From the NCBI RefSeq assembly GCF_036345255.1, contig NZ_CP107783.1, positions 744,001 through 808,000 of the forward strand: a stretch of 64,000 nt of DNA, in the 5' to 3' direction. A program made the translations under genes and the position numbers. The stretch is from Streptomyces sp. NBC_00569 (GTDB lineage Bacteria; Actinomycetota; Actinomycetes; Streptomycetales; Streptomycetaceae). The notes under the pieces are model-generated. The model made no database searches. It had not been told where the DNA came from and saw only the letters and a list, made by a program, of their open reading frames with translations. Positions 9,231 through 17,155 of the stretch are shown piece after piece (the stretch's first letter is position 1; every line of letters begins with the position of its first letter).

Positions 9231-10697
9231 ATGAGAACCTTGGTGACCGCTTCCTGGGTGATCGCCCACGACGGAAGCTCGCACGTGGAGATCGCCGACG
9301 GAGCCGTGCTGATCGACGGCGACACGATCGTCGACGTGGGCGCGCGCACCGAACTCACCCGCCACCAGGCCGACGAGCACATCGACCTCGGTGACGCGGT
9401 GATCACTCCCGGCCTCATCGACCTCGACGCCCTCACCGACATCGATCACCTGATCCTGGACTCCTGGGCGTCCCCCGACGTGTCCTCGGGCTTCACCTGG
9501 TCGACGGACTACTTCGCCGCGCCGCGCGCGGTGTTCGACGCAGCGCAGCGGCGCTCGGTGCGGGAGTACGCGCTGACCCAGCTCGCCCTGCACGGCGTCA
9601 CCAGCTACATGCCGATCGCCTCCGAGGTGCACAGCGACTGGGCCGAGACGTACGAGGACTTCGTCGCCATGACCGAGGTGTCCACGAAGCTGGGTCTGCG
9701 TGCCTTCCTCGGGCCGTCGTTCCGGTCCGGCGTCAACGTGATCGGCGCGGACGGCAAGCGCACGGTGCAGTTCGACGAGGAGGCCGGCCGGCGCGGCCTC
9801 GCCGACGCGCTGCGCTTCCTGGACCACACCTCACAGCTGGCCGACCCGCTGGTGACCGGGGTCCTGCTCCCCTGCCGGATCGAGACGCTCACCCCGGAGC
9901 TCCTGCGCGACGTCGCCCGGGCCGCACACGAACGCGGCGCGCTGGTACGCCTGCACGCCCTGCAGGGCATGTCCGAGCGCGACTTCATCCAGCACACCTA
10001 CGGGCGCACTCCGCTTCAACTCATCGCCGAGTCAGGGCTGTTGTCGGACCGGCTGATCGTTCCGCACGGTGTGGTTCTGGACGTACACCCCGAAGTGCTG
10101 GGAGCCGACACGGGAGATGTCGCGGTGCTCGCCGACGCAGGTGTGTCGATCGTGCACTGCCCACTGACCAACGCCCGGTACGCCCACAACCTGCACACGT
10201 TCGGCGGCTACCGGGCGCAGGGAGTGAACCTGTGTCTCGGCACCGACTCCTTCCCGCCGGACCTCGTCCGGGGAATCGACGTGGGCACCCAGGTCGCCAG
10301 GATCCAGGCCGGTGACCTGGGCCAGGGTCACCTCGCGGGCTACTTCGAAGCGCTCTGGACCGGTGGCGCGACCGCACTGCACCGGCCGGACCTCGGCCGC
10401 CTCGCCGCGGGGGCCACCGCCGACCTCGCGGCGTTCGCCCTCGACGACTTCCGCATGGGCGTCACCGAGGATCCACTGCGCACCCTCGTACTCAACGGCA
10501 CCGCGCGCGACGCGGTCCTGACGATGGTCGCGGGCAAGGTCGTCATGCGCGACGGTTCGATCCCCGGCGTCGACCTCCCCGCCCTGAGGCGCGCCGGGCA
10601 GGAGCTGTTCGACGTGATGCGCGCGGCGTATCCGGAGCGTGACCACCGCCGCCGCCCGGTGGACGAACTCTTCCCTCCGGTGTTTCCGCGGAGGTAG
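9231..10697 (+). CDS. Amidohydrolase of the chlorohydrolase/AtzB-like group with altered metal motif
   Basis: A 488-residue protein with the composite beta-sandwich plus TIM-barrel layout of the chlorohydrolase/SAH-deaminase group. It has an N-terminal beta domain, then VITPGLID near residue 57. Conserved barrel ligands are present later: His242 (VRLHAL), His279 (VPHGVV) and Asp339 (GTDSFPPD). The first-strand HxH pair is replaced by D64-L-D66 (DLDALTDIDH). This may be a subfamily trait or change metal binding. Start ATG 9231 is chosen because GAGAGG is 7 bp upstream. It is transcribed away from the importer operon and probably processes the same imported compound. Confidence 0.8.
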   Translation: MRTLVTASWVIAHDGSSHVEIADGAVLIDGDTIVDVGARTELTRHQADEHIDLGDAVITPGLIDLDALTDIDHLILDSWASPDVSSGFTWSTDYFAAPRAVFDAAQRRSVREYALTQLALHGVTSYMPIASEVHSDWAETYEDFVAMTEVSTKLGLRAFLGPSFRSGVNVIGADGKRTVQFDEEAGRRGLADALRFLDHTSQLADPLVTGVLLPCRIETLTPELLRDVARAAHERGALVRLHALQGMSERDFIQHTYGRTPLQLIAESGLLSDRLIVPHGVVLDVHPEVLGADTGDVAVLADAGVSIVHCPLTNARYAHNLHTFGGYRAQGVNLCLGTDSFPPDLVRGIDVGTQVARIQAGDLGQGHLAGYFEALWTGGATALHRPDLGRLAAGATADLAAFALDDFRMGVTEDPLRTLVLNGTARDAVLTMVAGKVVMRDGSIPGVDLPALRRAGQELFDVMRAAYPERDHRRRPVDELFPPVFPRR

Positions 10698-10750
10698 GGC
10701 ACCTGGCCTCTGCCCCCTCGATAATCGCCGGCGCGGCACGCGGCCCCCTG

Positions 10751-11779
10751 GTGGGGTGTGGGGATGAACGAAGACAAGGAGAGCCGGGCCGCCATGTTGC
10801 GGCTGCCCACGCTGGCACTCCGGCATCACGCCTCATCGCGGGCGCGCCCGGGGAGAAGCAGGTCGCGGCGTCCGTCGGTCCGGACGGGCAGGTCATCGCG
10901 TTGTGGTCGAAGCCCCGTGATCTCCCCGGGCTCTCGGCCACCACCACCGACGCCGGAGGGGCTACGTTCCCTGAACCGCGCGCGACGAAGGCGGTCGACA
11001 CCCACGTGTCGATACACGCGCCGCACCGCACGGCCTCCGTCGAACTCTCCGGCCTCAAGCTCGCCCACGTCACCGTTCAGCCGCTGCCCGGGGACCGGGT
11101 GCTTGTGGTGGGCGCCCGGGCCAGGTGGCGTCCGGAGGGCGCCGACCGCAACGCGATCGTCTACGACGCCGACGGCCACGTGGTCGCGGAAGCCACCCTC
11201 GGCGACGGCATCTCGCACGTCTTCGCCACACACACCGGCGACATCTGGGTGGGCTACTTCGACGAAGGTGTCTACGGCAACCTCGGGTGGGGCAACCCGG
11301 GCACACCGGCGCCCATCGGAGAGTACGGTCTGATCCGCTTCTCCTCCGACCTCGAGACGCAGTGGCGCTTCCCGTCGCACACGTCCGAGCCCTGGGGAGC
11401 GATCAGCGACTGCTACGCACTCAACATCGACGGCGACACCGCCTGGGCCTGTTACTACACGGACTTCCCGATCGTCAGCGTCCGCGACGGCGTGGTGACG
11501 TCCTGGCGCAACAGCGTGGCCGGAGCCACGGCTCTCGCCGTCAAGGACGCACGCGTCGCGCTGCTCGGCGGCTACGGACCACACCACGACCGGCTGTCCG
11601 TGGGCACCCTCGACAGCGAAGACCTCCGCGTCACGGACGAGTACCGGATCGTGGTGCCGGACGGCCGGCCCCTGCCGAAGCGCACCCAAGTGATCGGCCG
11701 CGGCCCGGACTTGCACGTCCTTTCGGGCGACGACTGGTACCGACTCGGCCTGGAGGACATCCCCCACACGACTGCCTGA
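10751..11779 (+). CDS. Hypothetical protein, beta-propeller-like; N-terminus probably frameshifted
   Basis: Residues from about 35 onward (QVAASVGPDGQVIALW... through VLSGDDWYRLGL) look like a real, repetitive beta-rich protein, possibly propeller-like; no function is recognised. The GTG start at 10751 gives an unnatural first 30 residues. In another frame, an ATG at 10794 behind an AAGGAG gives MLRLPTLALRHHAS, which would continue naturally into the main frame if one base were added near 10833. So the gene may carry a 1-bp deletion, or there is a sequence error. It lies 14 bp upstream of the dienelactone hydrolase gene. Confidence 0.6.
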   Translation: MGCGDERRQGEPGRHVAAAHAGTPASRLIAGAPGEKQVAASVGPDGQVIALWSKPRDLPGLSATTTDAGGATFPEPRATKAVDTHVSIHAPHRTASVELSGLKLAHVTVQPLPGDRVLVVGARARWRPEGADRNAIVYDADGHVVAEATLGDGISHVFATHTGDIWVGYFDEGVYGNLGWGNPGTPAPIGEYGLIRFSSDLETQWRFPSHTSEPWGAISDCYALNIDGDTAWACYYTDFPIVSVRDGVVTSWRNSVAGATALAVKDARVALLGGYGPHHDRLSVGTLDSEDLRVTDEYRIVVPDGRPLPKRTQVIGRGPDLHVLSGDDWYRLGLEDIPHTTA

Positions 11780-11792
11780 GAGACTGCACATC

Positions 11793-12548
11793 ATGACCGC
11801 CACACGCAGTGCAACTGTCGAGATCCCCACCGGGGACGGCACCGCCGACGCCTACCTCGCCCACCCCGACGACGACGCCGCCCACCCGGCCGTCCTGCTC
11901 TACATGGATGCCTTCGGGCTGCGCCCTCATCTGCGGGCGATGGCCGACCGGCTCGCGGCGGCCGGGTACACCGTGCTCGCCCCCAACGTGTTCTACCGTC
12001 ATGGCCCGGCGCCGGTCGTGGCCCTGCCCGACTTCATCACCGACGCCGAGCGGCCGGCGCTGTTCGAGCAGATCGTCCCGCTCATGGGCGACCTGACCGC
12101 GGACGCGGTGGCACGCGACTCCGCCGCCTGCCTGTCCTGGCTGGCCGACTGCCCCTCGGTGGCCGCCGGCCCCGTCGGCGTCACCGGTTACTGCCTGGGC
12201 GCCCGCCTGGCCCTGCTCACCGCGGGCAGCCATCCCGAGAGGGTCGCGGCGGCGGCCGGCTTCCACGGCGCCGGTCTGGCCACCGACGATCCCACGAGCC
12301 CTCACCTCCTCGCCGGCCGGATCACCGCTGAGCTCTGCTTCGGTCACGCCGACCAGGACCCGTCCATGCCGCCCGAGCAGATCGAACGCCTTGACAAGGC
12401 GCTCTCCGCGGCCGGCGTACGCCACCACTCGGAGGTCTACACGGGCGCCCATCACGGCTTCACCATGGCGGACACGGACCGCTTCGACGCCGAGGCCGCG
12501 GAGCGGCACTGGGGTGCGCTCCTCGACCTGCTGGGCCGCAACCTCTGA
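11793..12548 (+). CDS. Dienelactone hydrolase family protein
   Basis: Cytoplasmic alpha/beta hydrolase of 251 residues. It has the family's cysteine nucleophile in GYCLG (Cys134), an acid in HADQD (about residue 190) and a histidine in GAHHGF (about residue 220), the usual Cys-Asp-His triad. Family members open dienelactones or related esters in aromatic degradation, but many have unknown substrates. It closely follows the hypothetical gene at 10751 and may be co-transcribed. Confidence 0.88.
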   Translation: MTATRSATVEIPTGDGTADAYLAHPDDDAAHPAVLLYMDAFGLRPHLRAMADRLAAAGYTVLAPNVFYRHGPAPVVALPDFITDAERPALFEQIVPLMGDLTADAVARDSAACLSWLADCPSVAAGPVGVTGYCLGARLALLTAGSHPERVAAAAGFHGAGLATDDPTSPHLLAGRITAELCFGHADQDPSMPPEQIERLDKALSAAGVRHHSEVYTGAHHGFTMADTDRFDAEAAERHWGALLDLLGRNL

Positions 12549-12572
12549 TTCCGCGTCGAGCGGCTTGGACCT

Positions 12573-12680
12573 TCAGGCCGTGACCGTCTGCGCGTGAACC
12601 TCGGCGGATTCGGCGCCCAGCGCCGCGAAGCGAGGGTTTCGGCGCAGGGCGGTCACGGCCGTGGCCCTCGCGTGCGGGAG
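12573..12680 (-). pseudogene. C-terminal gene fragment of unknown origin
   Basis: The minus strand encodes ATAVTALRRNPRFAALG followed by about 13 more residues and a TGA at 12573-12575. The codon choice is normal for the organism, as at the end of a real gene, but no coding sequence precedes it in frame. It may belong with the flavin-monooxygenase fragment just upstream, from which it is frameshifted. Confidence 0.25.
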
Positions 12681-12689
12681 CGGCACCGT

Positions 12690-12915
12690 CACTCACAGGC
12701 TTGCCTGTAAGCAACTCCCTTACTGCATACATGAGTTCGCCGGTACGGAAACACCCCTCATCGTTGGGGAGCCGGTGGCCGTGCGCGAGCTGCTCGGCCA
12801 GGTCTCCGCCTGTGACGACATTCAGCGCTGTGCGGTCGCCGAACAACCTGCGGACGATGTCGGCCTGTTGGGCGAGAAAGCGTCGGCCGCGCGAGACCTC
12901 GCCCGGCCGGTCAGA
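12690..12915 (-). pseudogene. Remnant of an LLM-class (SsuD-like) flavin-dependent monooxygenase
   Basis: The minus-strand frame reads LNVVTGGDLAEQLAHGHRL, then NDEGCFRTGELMYAVRELLTG. This is close to the diagnostic internal segment of alkanesulfonate-monooxygenase-like enzymes (LNVVTGGD...GD.L..DERY.RT.E). Only about 70 residues are recognisable. There is no N-terminal half, and downstream sequence loses similarity after LLTGKP. A full enzyme has about 360-380 residues, so this is a relic left by deletion. Confidence 0.55.
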
Positions 12916-12937
12916 TCAACGCACCCGGGCAGTACAC

Positions 12938-13942
12938 CTAGCGCGTCGCCTGGAACGTGCGCCGGTACGCCAGGGGCGAGACGCCGATCGCGGCGTGCAG
13001 ATGCTGTCGCAGTGACGCGGCCGTGGCGAAGCCCACTTCACCGGCGATCCGGTCCACCGGCAGATCGCTGGACTCCAGCAGATGACGCGCCCTCGCAACC
13101 CGCTGCTGGGTGAGCCACCGACCGGGGCTCATCCCGGCCTCGTCCCGGAACCGGCGGGCGAACGTCCGCAGACTCATCTGCGCATGGTCCGCGAGCTCGG
13201 CCAGCGTCAGCGGCAGGTCGAGGTGGTCGAGTGCCCACTCCCTGGTGGCCGCCGTGCCGGCGACGGACGCCTCGGGAACGGGCTGCTCGATGTACTGCGC
13301 CTGACCCCCTTCGCGCCAGGGCGGCACCACACACCTCCGCGCCACCTGGTTGGCCACCTCGGCGCCGAAGTCCTGTCGTACGACGTGGAGGCAGACGTCC
13401 ACGCCGGCGCCCGCGCCGGCCGAGGTGAGAATGTCGCCGTCCTCGACGAAGAGCACATCGGGGTCGAGCTTCACCTGCGGGAAAAGACGCCGGAAGCGGT
13501 CGGCCAGGACCCAGTGCGTGGTGGCTCGACGGCCGTCCAGCAGACCGGCCGCCGCGAGGACGAAGGCACCGGTACAGATGGACATGATGCGAGTGCCGGG
13601 CGGGATGTGCGCGAGCGCGGCGGCCACCGGGCCCGGGAGCACGGCCCCGTTGGGCGGGTACTCGTCGACGGGCGGGATCACCACGGTGTCGGCCTCGGCC
13701 AGCGCTTCGGGGCCGTGCTCGACGGTGATCAGGAAGTCGGCGTCCGTACGCACCGGGCCCCCGTCGACACTGCAGGTGCGGATCTCGTACCGGCCGTCCG
13801 CGGCACCGAAGATCCGCCGCGGAATGCCCAGCTCGAACGGGTGCACCCCGTCGAGCGCGAGCACCACGACCCTGTGCACACCGCGAGGACCGCGGGCATC
13901 ACCGACGTCGCTGCCACTACTGCCATCGCTGCCACCACTCAT
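12938..13942 (-). CDS. GlxA-family AraC-type regulator with DJ-1/PfpI-like domain
   Basis: A 334-residue regulator. An N-terminal class I glutamine-amidotransferase-like domain covers about residues 22-195, with the Cys elbow SICTGAF (Cys123). An AraC DNA-binding domain covers about 225-330 (LTLAELADHAQMSLRTFARRF, then a second helix-turn-helix FATAASLRQHL). GlxA/FtrA proteins act as transcription activators; the amidotransferase-like part usually senses a ligand. It is divergent from the quinone oxidoreductase gene across a 69-bp region carrying the palindrome at 13963. Confidence 0.93.
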   Translation of the reverse strand: MSGGSDGSSGSDVGDARGPRGVHRVVVLALDGVHPFELGIPRRIFGAADGRYEIRTCSVDGGPVRTDADFLITVEHGPEALAEADTVVIPPVDEYPPNGAVLPGPVAAALAHIPPGTRIMSICTGAFVLAAAGLLDGRRATTHWVLADRFRRLFPQVKLDPDVLFVEDGDILTSAGAGAGVDVCLHVVRQDFGAEVANQVARRCVVPPWREGGQAQYIEQPVPEASVAGTAATREWALDHLDLPLTLAELADHAQMSLRTFARRFRDEAGMSPGRWLTQQRVARARHLLESSDLPVDRIAGEVGFATAASLRQHLHAAIGVSPLAYRRTFQATR

Positions 13943-13962
13943 GGCACGATCCTATCGAATGG

Positions 13963-13976
13963 TGGCAGTCATGCCA
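13963..13976. promoter_or_regulatory. Palindrome in the glxA-like/oxidoreductase divergent promoter
   Basis: TGGCA-GTCA-TGCCA is a perfect inverted repeat in the short divergent region. A related ATGGCA begins at 13941, over the start codon of the regulator. Candidate operator for the adjacent AraC-type regulator; AraC proteins more often use direct repeats, so this is tentative. Confidence 0.45.
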
Positions 13977-14011
13977 TTTTCTCGGGCGCCCGGCCACGGC
14001 AGGCTGGAGCC

Positions 14012-15001
14012 GTGAGCACTTCAGAGAACACCGCCCCCACCGCAACCACCACCCCCGCCGCCCCCACCATGCGGGCCATCAGCCAGGACACCCTCGGCGG
14101 CCCCGAGGTACTGAAGGAGGTCGAGCGCGAACGCCCGGCACCGGGACTGAGCGAGATCCTCGTCAGGGTCCATGCCGCAGGCGTCAATCCGACCGACTGG
14201 AAGCACCGGGCGCTCGGCATCTTCCTCGGCGAACCGCCGTTCGTCCTGGGCTGGGACGTGTCCGGCGTCGTCGAGGAGACGGGTCTCGGCGTGACCCTGT
14301 TCAAGCCGGGCGACGAGGTGTTCGGCATGCTGCCCTACCCGCACGGCGTGGGCTCGCACGCCGAGTACGTCACCGCGCCCGCCCGCGCCTTCGCGCACAA
14401 GCCGTCCGAGGTCGACCACGTGCAGGCGGGCGCCATTCCGCTCGCCGCTCTGACCGCCTGGCAGGCCCTGGTCGACACCGCCCAGGTGCAGCCGGGGCAG
14501 CGCGTCCTGATCCACGCCGCGGCCGGCGGCGTCGGCCATCTCGCCGTGCAGATCGCCAAGGCACGCGGCGCGTACGTGATCGCCACGGCCAGCGCGGCCA
14601 AGCACGACTTCGTGCGCGGTCTGGGCGCCGACGAGCTGATCGACTACCGGACGACCGACTTCAGCGAGGCGGTCCGCGACGTGGACGTCGTCCTGGACAC
14701 CATCGGCGGCGACTACCGCACCCGGTCCCTGCCCACGCTGCGCGCGGGCGGCCTGCTGGTCTCCATCCTGCCGACCGGCACCACGGAGCTGGCCGAGGAG
14801 GCCGAGCGGTTCGGCGTGCGGGGCGTGGAGATGCTCGTGGAGGCCGATCACGCCGGCATGAACGCGATCGCCGACCTGATCTCCACGGGCAGGCTCCGCG
14901 CGACGATCGCCGGCACCTTCCCGCTCGCCGAGGCCGCCAAGGCACACGAGCTGGGCGAGACCGGCCGCACGACCGGCAAGCTGGTCCTCGTCGTGCGCTG
15001 A
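14012..15001 (+). CDS. Zinc-type NADP-dependent quinone oxidoreductase (MDR superfamily)
   Basis: A 329-residue medium-chain reductase. The GroES-like N-terminal domain includes VNPTDWKHRA and GWDVSGVVEETG. A Rossmann domain follows with HAAAGGVGHLAVQIAK near residues 168-183. There are no structural-zinc cysteines, as in quinone oxidoreductases. Start GTG 14012 is preferred because GGAG lies just upstream, though ATG 14069 is possible. It is divergent from the GlxA-type regulator, its likely controller. Confidence 0.9.
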   Translation: MSTSENTAPTATTTPAAPTMRAISQDTLGGPEVLKEVERERPAPGLSEILVRVHAAGVNPTDWKHRALGIFLGEPPFVLGWDVSGVVEETGLGVTLFKPGDEVFGMLPYPHGVGSHAEYVTAPARAFAHKPSEVDHVQAGAIPLAALTAWQALVDTAQVQPGQRVLIHAAAGGVGHLAVQIAKARGAYVIATASAAKHDFVRGLGADELIDYRTTDFSEAVRDVDVVLDTIGGDYRTRSLPTLRAGGLLVSILPTGTTELAEEAERFGVRGVEMLVEADHAGMNAIADLISTGRLRATIAGTFPLAEAAKAHELGETGRTTGKLVLVVR

Positions 15002-15018
15002 TCACGTCCGCTCGTCCG

Positions 15019-15822
15019 TCAGCCCATGGTCGGGTCACCCTTGATGAGGGCGAAGGTGGCGCCGACGGGGTCCTTGACCATGGCCATGCGGCCGACACCG
15101 GGCACGTCCATGGGCGGGAAGAGCGTCGTGGCACCGCGCTCGGTGGCGGCCGCGTAGGTCGCGTCGCAGTCCTCGACGCCGAAGTACGGGTGCCACTCGG
15201 CTCCGGAACCGGCGTCGAGGTTCTCCTGCTGGAGCTGCATGATGCCGCCGTGCCCCGCCTCGCCCACGTCCGCGGAGCCGGCCGGGGCGACGACGGTGTA
15301 CTCGGGAGCGCCCTCGCCCATTGGCATGTCCTGGTACAGCCAGGAGAACACCTGGCGGTAGAAGTCCTTGGCCGCGCCGGTGTCGGTCGTGTAGAGCTCG
15401 GTCCAGCACAGGGCGTTGGGCCGCATGACCGTTCCGAGACCCTGGACGTCACCGGGCTGCCAGACCGCGAACTGCGCACCGGCCGGATCCGTGAACGCGC
15501 CCATCCGCCCCGAAGTGAAGACATCACCCGGGGGAACGCGGACCGTGCCTCCGGCCGCCTCCACCGCCTTGGCGACACCGTCCGCGTCGGGGGTGTGGAA
15601 GTAGATGGTCCAGGAAGGGGAGGCACCCTCCTCGGTCAGCCGACCGGCGGCGGCCACGTCCTTGCCGTCGAGCTGGAAGAACCCGTAGCCGCCCCCCTCG
15701 GGTCCGGCGGACCGGAAGGTCCAGCCGAACACTCCGCCGTAGAACGCGGCGGCCGCGTCCACGTCCGGCACACCGAGGTCGAGCCAGTTCGGCGCGCCCG
15801 GTACGTACGTCGTCGAAAGCAT
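15019..15822 (-). CDS. Two-domain VOC (glyoxalase/bleomycin-resistance fold) protein
   Basis: Two tandem vicinal-oxygen-chelate modules make up 267 residues. The first runs from PNWLDLGVPDVDAAAAFYGG to about residue 125. The second starts at ALCWTELYTTDTGAAKDFYRQ. This two-module layout is common in Streptomyces proteins related to hydroxylase CFP-30B-type proteins of unknown substrate. The ATG at 15822 is chosen over an in-frame start at 15885 because the first domain begins right after it. Convergent with the oxidoreductase gene. Confidence 0.88.
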   Translation of the reverse strand: MLSTTYVPGAPNWLDLGVPDVDAAAAFYGGVFGWTFRSAGPEGGGYGFFQLDGKDVAAAGRLTEEGASPSWTIYFHTPDADGVAKAVEAAGGTVRVPPGDVFTSGRMGAFTDPAGAQFAVWQPGDVQGLGTVMRPNALCWTELYTTDTGAAKDFYRQVFSWLYQDMPMGEGAPEYTVVAPAGSADVGEAGHGGIMQLQQENLDAGSGAEWHPYFGVEDCDATYAAATERGATTLFPPMDVPGVGRMAMVKDPVGATFALIKGDPTMG

Positions 15823-15905
15823 GATCACGCCTTTCGTGTACTGACGAATCCCGATGCGAGCCAGCCTGGCAGCCACCACTGACAATCGCCGCCCGCGACA
15901 CGGTC

Positions 15906-15940
15906 GGCACAGGTCGCAGGCGGTGCCTGCGACCTGTGCC
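15906..15940 (-). terminator. Perfect 16-bp hairpin
   Basis: GGCACAGGTCGCAGGC (15906-15921) and its exact complement (15925-15940) are separated by GGT. It lies 8 bp beyond the end of the AhpD-like gene and before the VOC gene on the same strand, so it probably terminates the former and insulates the latter. Confidence 0.8.
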
Positions 15941-15948
15941 GGCGCCGG

Positions 15949-16425
15949 CTACCCGAATTGGCCGGGCTGGTAGTCGCCTGCGGGCTGCTGAACGAGGACG
16001 TTCACTCGGTTGTAGGCGTTGATGAGGGCGATGAGGGACACCAGCGCGGTGAGCTGGTCCTCGTCGTAGTACTTGGCCGCGTTCGCCCATGCCTCGTCCG
16101 AGACACCGCCACTCGCGTCGGCGATACGGGTGCCCTGCTCGGTGAGCTCCAGGGCTGCGCGCTCGGCATCGTTGAACACCTTCGCCTCGCGCCACGCCGC
16201 GACCATGTTGAGGCGCGTCTGGTCCTCCCCGGCCGCCGTGGCGTCCTTGGTGTGCATGTCGGTGCAGAAACTGCAGCCGTTGATCTGGCTGGCGCGGATC
16301 TTCACCAGCTCCTGTGTGGCAGCCGGAAGCGTCGAGTCCGTCACCACCTTGCCGCCCGAGTTGATGTGCTTCAGGACCTTGGCCCCGACGTGGTTGGCGA
16401 AGAGGTTCAGGCGGGCTTCTTGCAT
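15949..16425 (-). CDS. Carboxymuconolactone decarboxylase / AhpD-like protein
   Basis: A 158-residue all-helical protein with the AhpD redox signature CSFCTDMH (Cys51, Cys54, His58). Such proteins act as peroxidases or reductant adaptors, or are uncharacterised carboxymuconolactone-decarboxylase relatives. The conserved helix SLIALINAYNRVNV is typical of the single-domain group. Monocistronic: a strong hairpin follows it, and a non-coding stretch precedes it. Confidence 0.9.
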   Translation of the reverse strand: MQEARLNLFANHVGAKVLKHINSGGKVVTDSTLPAATQELVKIRASQINGCSFCTDMHTKDATAAGEDQTRLNMVAAWREAKVFNDAERAALELTEQGTRIADASGGVSDEAWANAAKYYDEDQLTALVSLIALINAYNRVNVLVQQPAGDYQPGQFG

Positions 16426-16764
16426 GGCGAGCTCCTAGTTCGTGCCGGTGGTTACATCCCTCTGACGGAGCGGCTCGGCACGATGTGACGAGTCCAGATG
16501 TGACGCGCGCCACACAGGCCGTCCAGGCCCGGGCGCCGGCAGTGAGAGCCCTGCCCTCGGCGTCCCGTTAGGCAGTCTGCACGTCCGGCCCAGGTATCGC
16601 ATGACGTGAGCGCCGATCACGGGCAAGGCCTGATCGCGGGGAGGAAAGAGGGAGGGGGTGAGAGCGAGGGAGGAGAGAGCGGTGCCCGGCCCCCGCCGTT
16701 CGCCGGCGGATGCCGAGCCTCGTCCGGCAGGCCCCGCTCGCCCGGATCCCGGTAGCTTGGCCCT
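16426..16764. other. Intergenic stretch, no gene seen
   Basis: Divergent spacer of 339 bp between the AhpD-like gene and a small hypothetical gene. It contains a purine-rich patch at about 16637-16680 (GGGGAGGAAAGAGGGAGG and similar). No start with a ribosome site, repeat or hairpin was convincing. Confidence 0.5.
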
Positions 16765-17115
16765 ATGCCCTCTGCACTTGTTGTTGGTTACGACCCGGAG
16801 GCGATTCCCGGTGTCGACGCGGGAGCCCTTCGCAAGGGTCTCGACGAGGAGTTGGACCGGTTCGGCGAGCACGGCATCGATGCGGCCATGGCGCTGGTCG
16901 TGTTCGAGGATTCCGCCGAGGCCGTCCTCGTGGCGGCGCTGACGGAGCGCCCGTGGGACGTGGTGGTCGTCGGCGGTGGGATCCGAAAGGCGGAGCAGCT
17001 GCTTCCGCTCTTTGAAGAGATCATGAACCTGATCCGCCTCCACGCGCCCCAGGCCGCGATCGCGTTCAACACGAACGGCGGCGACAGCGTCGAGGCGGCA
17101 CTTCGCCGGATGTGA
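16765..17115 (+). CDS. Small conserved-looking hypothetical protein
   Basis: A 116-residue single domain starting MPSALVVGYDPEAIPGVD and containing WDVVVVGGGIRKAEQLLPLFEEI, then AIAFNTNGGDSVEAALRR. The alternating beta-alpha pattern suggests a small Rossmann-like or flavodoxin-like fold without a recognisable catalytic signature. Codon use is that of a normal gene. No function is proposed. It converges on the serine-hydrolase gene, 40 bp from its end. Confidence 0.7.
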   Translation: MPSALVVGYDPEAIPGVDAGALRKGLDEELDRFGEHGIDAAMALVVFEDSAEAVLVAALTERPWDVVVVGGGIRKAEQLLPLFEEIMNLIRLHAPQAAIAFNTNGGDSVEAALRRM

Positions 17116-17155
17116 GTCCGGCCGGCGCGGACGCAGCAGTCGGGGCGGGAAGCCG

